Below, piece after piece: positions 58,730-64,000 of a stretch of DNA of 64,000 bases. The stretch lies in contig JAYQIQ010000001.1 in the NCBI GenBank assembly GCA_038141705.1, forward strand, positions 1 through 64,000, written 5' to 3'. Positions within the stretch are counted from its first letter, which is position 1. Every line of letters starts with the position of its first letter. The notes under the pieces are model-generated. The model was not told where the DNA came from, ran no database searches, and was given only the letters and a program-made list of their open reading frames with translations. A program made the translations under genes and the position numbers. This DNA is from Eutrophomonas brisbanensis. GTDB lineage: Bacteria > Pseudomonadota > Gammaproteobacteria > Burkholderiales > Eutrophovitaceae.

Positions 58730-59781
58730 CCGTACTGCTTATCAATCCACTGCATATATTCCCCGCTCCTCACACGACCAACCCATCCCATGTTGTTTAA
58801 GTACCATGAAATTGTGCTCTCCAGCCCACTATCAAAGTCTCGGGTAGGAGCCCAATTAAGCTCCTTTTTTATTTTTCGGATATCGATTGCATAGCGTCTG
58901 TCATGCCCCGGCCGATCTTTAACATACGTTATGAGGTCGGAATAACTAAGGCCATTTTTTCTAGGTTGAATACGGTCAAGAATTTCACAGATCTTGGAAA
59001 CAACATCTAGATTAGTCATCTCGGACTCTCCACCGATGTTATACATCTCCCCTACTCTCCCTTTTTCGAGCACCACTTTAATTGCGTCGCAGTGATCAGT
59101 CACAAAGAGCCAATCGCGAACTTGTTTCCCGTCCCCATATATCGGCAAGCTCTTTTCCGATATTGCATTCAAGATAACTAGTGGTATTAGTTTTTCGGGA
59201 AACTGATATGGACCGTAATTATTCGAACAATTTGTAGTCAACGTTGGCAAGCCATACGTTTGGCAATAGGCGCGGACAAGATGATCTGCCGACGCCTTAC
59301 TCGCGCTATAAGGGCTATTTGGTTCAAATTGATTTTCCTCTGTGAACGCAGGATCGCTCGGCAACAAACTGCCATAGACTTCATCGGTAGAAACATGAAG
59401 GAAGCGAAATTGTTCTTTATCTTGCCCACTCAAACCATCGAAGTACTTGAGAGACGCAGTCAAGAGCCGAAAAGTCCCTACGATATTCGTATTTATAACC
59501 GCAGCCGCATCTTAAATGGACCCACCAACAAGCGACTCAGCAGCAAAGTTGATAATCGCTCTCGGTCTATGGTCATTGAGAAGTTTCTCCACGAGAACAC
59601 CATCATTGATATCCCCTCTAACAAAAATATGCTTCGCGCCATCCGATTTGGATAAGTTATCTAGGTTTCCAGCGTAGGTAAGTTTGTCTAAGTTAACTAC
59701 TGCCTCATCGCTGGCAGCAAGCCATTCATTCACGAAATTTGAGCCAATAAAACCCGCTCCACCGGTTACGATTATTGTCAT
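58726..59781 (-). CDS. rfbB: dTDP-glucose 4,6-dehydratase with an in-frame stop
   Basis: Second step of dTDP-L-rhamnose synthesis. TGGAGFIGSNFV (NAD site), the catalytic STDEVYGSL (Thr, Asp, Glu) and YSASKASADHL (Tyr, Lys), NNYGPYQFPEKLIPL and RDWLFVTDHCDAI are all present. The frame does not change, but a TAA at 59512-59514 interrupts it exactly where the conserved AAESHVDRSI block should end. Here that block reads AAESLVGGSI-stop, so several substitutions cluster in about 20 bases. Rebuilt about 351 residues. First gene of rfbBDAC. Confidence 0.93.
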
Positions 59782-59966
59782 ATAAATAAGAAGATAGAGA
59801 ACTTCACGTCAACAGAGCGATATTGTAGCAGTTGCCGCCTTGTGATGATCTTTAAACGGGCGCAAGATCGTCAACTAAAAGTGGCTCGGACAGATAAGGC
59901 TGGTGAAAAGAACTATTATGGGCAACATTGTCAGAGTAAATAACAAATTTAGTCCCAGAAAAAAAT

Positions 59967-61380
59967 ATGCTCACGATCACATGGTTTAGGCAGGATTTAA
60001 GAATTAGTGACAATCCGGCTCTGACTCACGCCTCAAAAAAAGGGCGTGTAGTACCCGTGTACATTCTCGATAATGTTAACCCCGGAAAGTTTGAACTAGG
60101 TGCCGCCAGCAAGGTTTGGTTGCATCATTCCTTAGAAGCCTTGAATAAAGATCTGGATGGCAATTTGAATCTATACACTGGCGATCCACTTGCGATCCTT
60201 AAGAAACTTATTGAGACTACGGGGGCCACATCCGTTGTGTGGAATCGTCAGTACGAACCATGGGCTCAAGCGAGGGATAAAAAGATTAAGAAAACACTGC
60301 TTGCCGCAGGAATTGAAGCAGACAGTTTTAATGGAAGCCTATTGTGGGAACCATGGTCAAATTTAAAAGACGATGGCACGCCTTACAAGGTATTTACACC
60401 CTTTTATCGTAAAGGTTGTATGAACGCACCTGAACCACGTAATCCGCTGCCAAAACCCAAAATTCTCGATATCGAAAAACGGCTCTCAGATTGCCTATCG
60501 ATAAACGACTTAAAACTTATTCCAAAAGTACGATGGGATAAAGACCTTATTAAGTCTTGGACAATTGGGGAGAGTGGCGCAAAAGCTAGGCTGCGAAATT
60601 TTTTGAATACTGGAATCAAGAACTACAAGGAAGGTCGCAATTTACCTGCTAAGCCGTTTGTTTCAGCCCTCTCGCCGCACCTCCATTTTGGAGAAATATC
60701 TCCGAATCAAATATGGCATTCCGCTCGCAAACTCAATATTGATTCAAATGTTGATCACTTTTGTAGTGAACTCGGGTGGAGAGAATTTTCGAATAGTCTT
60801 TTACACCACAACCCGACTCTACCCACAGAAAACTTAAACAAAAAATTTGACCACTTTCCGTGGGGCACTGATAAGAAGAAATTGATCGCTTGGCAAGAAA
60901 GGACAAACTGGCATTCCTTTTGTTGATGCAGGTATGCGGGAACTTTGGCAGACCGGCTCGATGCACAATCGAGTTCGAATGGTGGTCGCATCATTTCTTG
61001 TCAAGAATCTACTACTCGATTGGCGCCACGGGGAACGGTGGTTTTGGAATACCTTATTTGATGCTGACCTTGCAAACAATAGTGCGAGTTGGCAGTGGGT
61101 TGCGGGGTGTGGAGCAGATGCAGCGCCATACTTCCGAATTTTTAACCCAGTAACACAAGGGCAAAAGTTTGACCCTGAAGGTGAGTATGTAAGAAAGTAT
61201 ATCCCAGAGATAACGAATCTTCCGAATAAATTTTTGTTTAACCCTTGGGATGCGTCAGCAGATATTTTAGACAAAGCGCAAGTAAAACTCGGAGATACTT
61301 ATCCAAACCCAATTGTTAGTTTGAGCGCATCGAGAATGAGCGCACTTCGAGCATTCGAAACTTTGCAGGGAAAAAATTAG
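59967..61380 (+). CDS. phrB: Deoxyribodipyrimidine photolyase / cryptochrome family, one frameshift
   Basis: Light-driven repair of pyrimidine dimers with FAD. ITWFRQDLRISDNPAL at the N-terminus is the antenna domain. Then SALSPHLHFGEISPNQIW, ELGWREFSNSLL, GIPFVDAGMRELWQTG, MHNRVRMVVASFLVK, LLLDWRHGERWF and the C-terminal FRIFNPVTQGQKFDPEGEY are the FAD-domain signatures of class I photolyases. One A too many in AAA near 60897-60899 breaks the frame. Rebuilt about 470 residues. Divergent from rfbB, with about 185 bases between. Confidence 0.94.
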
Positions 61381-61387
61381 AAGAAAT

Positions 61388-61981
61388 TTACGGACGCCCA
61401 GTTTCAACAAGTTTTCTTGCTTCAAGAATTTGCAACTCTGTCATCTGGCTCTCCATAAATTTGACCATGTCGGCGGCGCCCTCCTCACCTGCTTTTTCCG
61501 CACGCGAAAACCAAATGTACGCATTTAGATAATCTGTAAACTTATCTCTACCATGGCCGCTGTAATATAAATTTCCTAACGCATACAATGCGCCAGGGTG
61601 ATCTTTTTTAGCGGCTCGCTTGCACCAATAAATTGCCTCTAGTGCGTTTTGTGGGACACCCAGTCCGTCAGAATACATCAAGCACAACCAATACTGCGAT
61701 TCTAAATGGCCACGCTGCGCGGCTCCCAGATACCATTTAACAGCGGTTGACTCATCTCGATCAACATACCTGCCATCGTGGTACATGATAGCCAGACAAT
61801 ACTGTGCGTCGACATCGTTGTTACGCGCAGCTCCCGATATGGATTCCAAATAAGTTTTCTGCGGCTCTCGGTATTTTTTTGTGCAATTGTCGAGTTCGTC
61901 TGCCCACAATTGGTGCGCCTGGGACACAGTAAATAGAGCCCCAATGATGATCTTCAAGAAAAAACGAAACCAGATTTTCAT
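61388..61981 (-). CDS. Exported Sel1-repeat protein
   Basis: 197 residues from the ATG at 61981. Signal peptide MKIWFRFFLKIIIGALFTVS then QAHQLWA. The mature part has three or four Sel1 (TPR-like) repeats: AQYCLAIMYHDGRYVDRDES, SQYWLCLMYSDGLGVPQNAL and ALYALGNLYYSGHGRDKFTD. Such proteins act as periplasmic scaffolds; the partner is unknown. An in-frame extension to 62056 would put residues before the signal peptide and is not favoured. It converges on phrB. Confidence 0.85.
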   Translation of the reverse strand: MKIWFRFFLKIIIGALFTVSQAHQLWADELDNCTKKYREPQKTYLESISGAARNNDVDAQYCLAIMYHDGRYVDRDESTAVKWYLGAAQRGHLESQYWLCLMYSDGLGVPQNALEAIYWCKRAAKKDHPGALYALGNLYYSGHGRDKFTDYLNAYIWFSRAEKAGEEGAADMVKFMESQMTELQILEARKLVETGRP

Positions 61982-62146
61982 TATTACCAAACTTCCGACA
62001 CTACCTTTGCGGGTTAATTTTACTGGTTTGGCATCAATCTTGATGAAAAATTCCAAATAAATTTTAGGTTGATACGATAGCTGGCACGGATTTTGCTGAT
62101 TGCTTAATAGGAAGCATAGTTTTTAAACCCCTATAGGAGCAACATC

Positions 62147-62812
62147 ATGAAGCAATCGTTAGCAGCTATTCTCGCCATAAGCGGGTTATATAGTTCGAAT
62201 TGTCTGGCTGAAGACATCGGAAACGGATTCGACCTCAGTGGCAATATAAGCTTTACATCTGAGTATTTCTGGCGCGGAGTCGATCAAAACTCTAGTGCTC
62301 CTGCCATGCAGGGTGGGTTAGATTTAGCGCACTCTTCGGGGTTTTACTTCGGCATTTGGACGTCAAACATAAGTAATTCAGAATCCTCCCAGGAAGTGGA
62401 TTACTACGGAGGATACTCAAATAGTCTCTCTTGGCTAACCTACGATCTTGGAATGATTAGTTATCAATATCCAGGGAACACCAGTGCAACTGAGTTTGAA
62501 GAAGCATACGTCGGCCTTACTGCCGCTACTGGACCCGTTGAAGTTGGGGCCAAGCACTATGCGGCCGCATCTGACGATAAGGATGCTACCGAGTTTAGTG
62601 TTTCTGGCGAGTTAATGACCGTTGGCCTCTCACTTACTCTTGGCGACTACGACGTCACTGGGTATGGAAATTACACAATTGTGAGTGCTAGCAAAGAGAT
62701 ACTCGAGGCGTGGCCGATTGAGGTGGCGCTTACGTACACATCGAGCGACCTCAAAGGAGACACAACATCCGACGATGACACATTCATAATTAGCCTTTCG
62801 AAGTCATTCTAA
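62147..62812 (+). CDS. TorF/Gcw_chp-type outer-membrane porin-like protein
   Basis: 221 residues. Signal peptide MKQSLAAILAISGLYSSNCLA. The mature part starts SGNISFTSEYFWRGVDQNS, the hallmark of the Gcw_chp (TIGR02001/TorF) family. Alternating beta-strand sequence and a C-terminal ISLSKSF ending in Phe are as expected for an outer-membrane barrel. TAGGAGC lies 7 bases before the ATG. A hairpin follows. Transported substrate unknown. Confidence 0.87.
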   Translation: MKQSLAAILAISGLYSSNCLAEDIGNGFDLSGNISFTSEYFWRGVDQNSSAPAMQGGLDLAHSSGFYFGIWTSNISNSESSQEVDYYGGYSNSLSWLTYDLGMISYQYPGNTSATEFEEAYVGLTAATGPVEVGAKHYAAASDDKDATEFSVSGELMTVGLSLTLGDYDVTGYGNYTIVSASKEILEAWPIEVALTYTSSDLKGDTTSDDDTFIISLSKSF

Positions 62813-62823
62813 TTCGATCATAG

Positions 62824-62850
62824 CGGGTTTCCATTTCAGGAAACCCGTCT
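62824..62850. terminator. Hairpin between convergent TorF-like gene and SpoU methyltransferase
   Basis: 9-bp perfect stem CGGGTTTCC (62824-62832) and GGAAACCCG (62839-62847), loop ATTTCA, followed by TCTTC. It starts 11 bases after the plus-strand stop. The T-tract is weak, so termination may be partial or bidirectional. Confidence 0.65.
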
Positions 62851-63641
62851 TCAAATCGATATCAAGGCGCACACTGCTGAAACTGCGGCAGAAACATTTA
62901 GTGATTCAACATTATTTTTCAAAGGCAACGTTAGTTTTTTAGAAACTTTACTTCTTACTTTCTCACTGATCCCAAGACCCTCACTACCAAATATTACCAA
63001 CGCGCTAGAGTAATTATTTTTTAGCATTTGGGGTGAAATGCCGCCCTTAGCTGACGCGAGATAGATATCTCCAGAAAATTTATCTACTAACTGCGTGAGC
63101 TCAATATCTTTTTCGACAGGAATAGAAAATTGAGCTCCCATACCCGCCCTAAGCGTTTTTACAGACCATAGATCTGCACATCCTTTGGATAAAAACACTT
63201 TTCGAACACCAAAAGCCAGGCAGGTTCTGAGAATCGAGCCTAAATTTCCAGGATCCTGTACACAATCAAGTCCAATGAACAATCCACTATCATGCTGCGT
63301 TTTGGAATCTAAGGAAGATTTTGGGATTGGCGCGATCGCTATAAGCCCAGAAGGTGAGACTAATGGAGAGATTTTTTTTCATGACCTTTCTCAGCCAAAC
63401 GATACGTACTTAAATTTGCAAACGTTACATCAAGCTCCTTTTCGAACTGGTTTATCAGTTGCGAGTTGTCCTCTACAAAAATATCTACCGAATTTAATCC
63501 ATAGACTCTTTTGTATTCGATCAATAAATGGATGCCGTCTAAAACAATAAGCCCTTCAGAATCACGAGCGCTCTTAGATTTGATAAGTTTTTCCAAGCGC
63601 TTAACTCGATCATTCTTAGTAGATGAAATTACTTCTATCAA
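62851..63641 (-). CDS. SpoU/TrmH-family RNA 2'-O-methyltransferase, one frameshift
   Basis: SAM-dependent rRNA or tRNA ribose methyltransferase with a knotted SPOUT fold. The N-terminal substrate-binding domain starts MIEVISSTKNDRVKRLEKLI. The catalytic domain has the three motifs: DPGNLGSILRTCLAFG (motif 1), VIFGSEGLGISE (motif 2) and LPLKNNVESLNVSAA (motif 3). The frame breaks near 63371-63378 in an A8 run; one more A reads ISPLVSPSGLIAIAP into the second half. Rebuilt about 263 residues. The target nucleotide cannot be told from sequence (RlmB-like or TrmH-like). Confidence 0.9.
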
Positions 63642-63651
63642 TTGTTGTCTC

Positions 63652-63692
63652 CAAAAAAAAATCCTGGCACAGCGAAGAGCTGAGCCAGGATT
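63652..63692 (-). terminator. Rho-independent terminator of the SQR-like gene
   Basis: On the minus strand AATCCTGGC..CAGC pairs with GCTG..GCCAGGATT (arms 63684-63692 and 63660-63668, inner pairs 63670-63673/63679-63682). It then runs into a long T-tract (the A-run at 63652-63660 on the plus strand). It lies 16 bases after the minus-strand stop. Confidence 0.9.
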
Positions 63693-63708
63693 CTTGGTTA
63701 CTTAGTGA

Positions 63709-64000
63709 CTACTGATCGCTCGGTCGAGCGAACCACTCACGCCCTTTTAGCATCACATTCCAATAAACCCAAGGAATAATCTTTGCCTTCAGCGCCCAGC
63801 CAATTCGAGTGGCTTTCACAGCGTTATTAAGCCAGCCAAATGTTGGCAGCAATTTTCCACCGTAGCCAAACTCCGCAAGCACCGCTTTACCATGCTCGAC
63901 TGTTAGTGGGCAGGCTCCATAGCCATCATACTTCGTTGCAGCCTCTTTACCATCACGAATAGCAAGCAAATTATCTGCGACACACACAATTTGTTTACGG
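63709..64000 (-). CDS. C-terminal part of a sulfide:quinone oxidoreductase-like flavoprotein
   Basis: The frame is open to the window edge, so only about 96 C-terminal residues are present. VADNLLAIRDGKEAATKYDG and YGACPLTVEHGKAVLAEFGY are typical of the C-terminal region of SQR-type FAD/NAD(P) oxidoreductases, with the conserved CPLT Cys segment and a final amphipathic WVYWNVMLKGREWF that sits on the membrane. The substrate, sulfide or other, cannot be decided without the N-terminal two-thirds. Confidence 0.75.
   Translation of the reverse strand, partial: RKQIVCVADNLLAIRDGKEAATKYDGYGACPLTVEHGKAVLAEFGYGGKLLPTFGWLNNAVKATRIGWALKAKIIPWVYWNVMLKGREWFARPSDQ

Noticed and set aside
1..64000. CRISPR arrays, IS elements, prophage or toxin-antitoxin pairs
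   Set aside because: No regularly spaced repeats, transposase motifs, terminal inverted repeats with target duplications, phage structural genes or typical toxin-antitoxin pairs were seen.

Overview
The window looks like the chromosome of a free-living, probably marine, gammaproteobacterium of moderate GC. The best lineage markers are zipA, a gammaproteobacterial division gene, in the order smc-zipA-ligA, and the block rne<>rluC-HAD-Rieske-sppA-maf-yceD-rpmF-plsX-fabH-fabD-fabG-acpP-fabF-mltG-tmk-holB-tatD. That block resembles the pseudomonad arrangement but lacks pabC and the pilZ gene. No species can be named from the sequence alone. No phage, IS element, CRISPR array or rRNA operon was seen.

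Layout. 0-7.7 kb: an SDR fragment, isocitrate lyase (aceA) divergent from monomeric NADP-isocitrate dehydrogenase, a CurA-type reductase, tadA, an L,D-transpeptidase-like gene, a FabG-like SDR and queF. 7.8-20.6 kb: smc-zipA-ligA-galU-hpt-def, facing a map-glnD operon and a DUF1353-like exported protein. 20.7-27.5 kb: an amidohydrolase with a Tat-like motif, an FmdB-type zinc ribbon and a di-haem oxidoreductase, then small exported proteins, an SDR, a GST-like protein and tRNA-Asn. 27.5-31.4 kb: aromatic/aspartate aminotransferase, uvrB and a low-molecular-weight phosphatase. 31.4-47.5 kb: rne and the rluC-to-tatD block. 47.5-50.9 kb: a voltage-gated cation channel, an exported protein, a mandelate racemase homologue and a truncated TauD-like dioxygenase. 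51-59.8 kb: cysD-cysNC-TPR/sulfotransferase, then rfbBDAC for dTDP-L-rhamnose on the other strand. 59.9-64 kb: photolyase, a Sel1 protein, a TorF-type porin, a SpoU methyltransferase and the end of an SQR-like flavoprotein.

How the genes work together. aceA and icd compete for isocitrate and share one AT-rich control region. The fab block makes acyl-ACP from malonyl units. cysD and cysNC make PAPS, which the adjacent sulfotransferase could use. The rhamnose genes next to it suggest, but do not prove, sulfation of a surface glycan or protein.

A caution governs everything. About twenty conserved genes are broken by indels that rebuild to normal-length proteins when corrected, usually by one base, and most lie in homopolymer runs. 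This is the pattern of uncorrected long-read error rather than gene decay. It is worst at about 50.7-59.6 kb. I therefore annotate rebuilt genes over their full span and say where the frame breaks.
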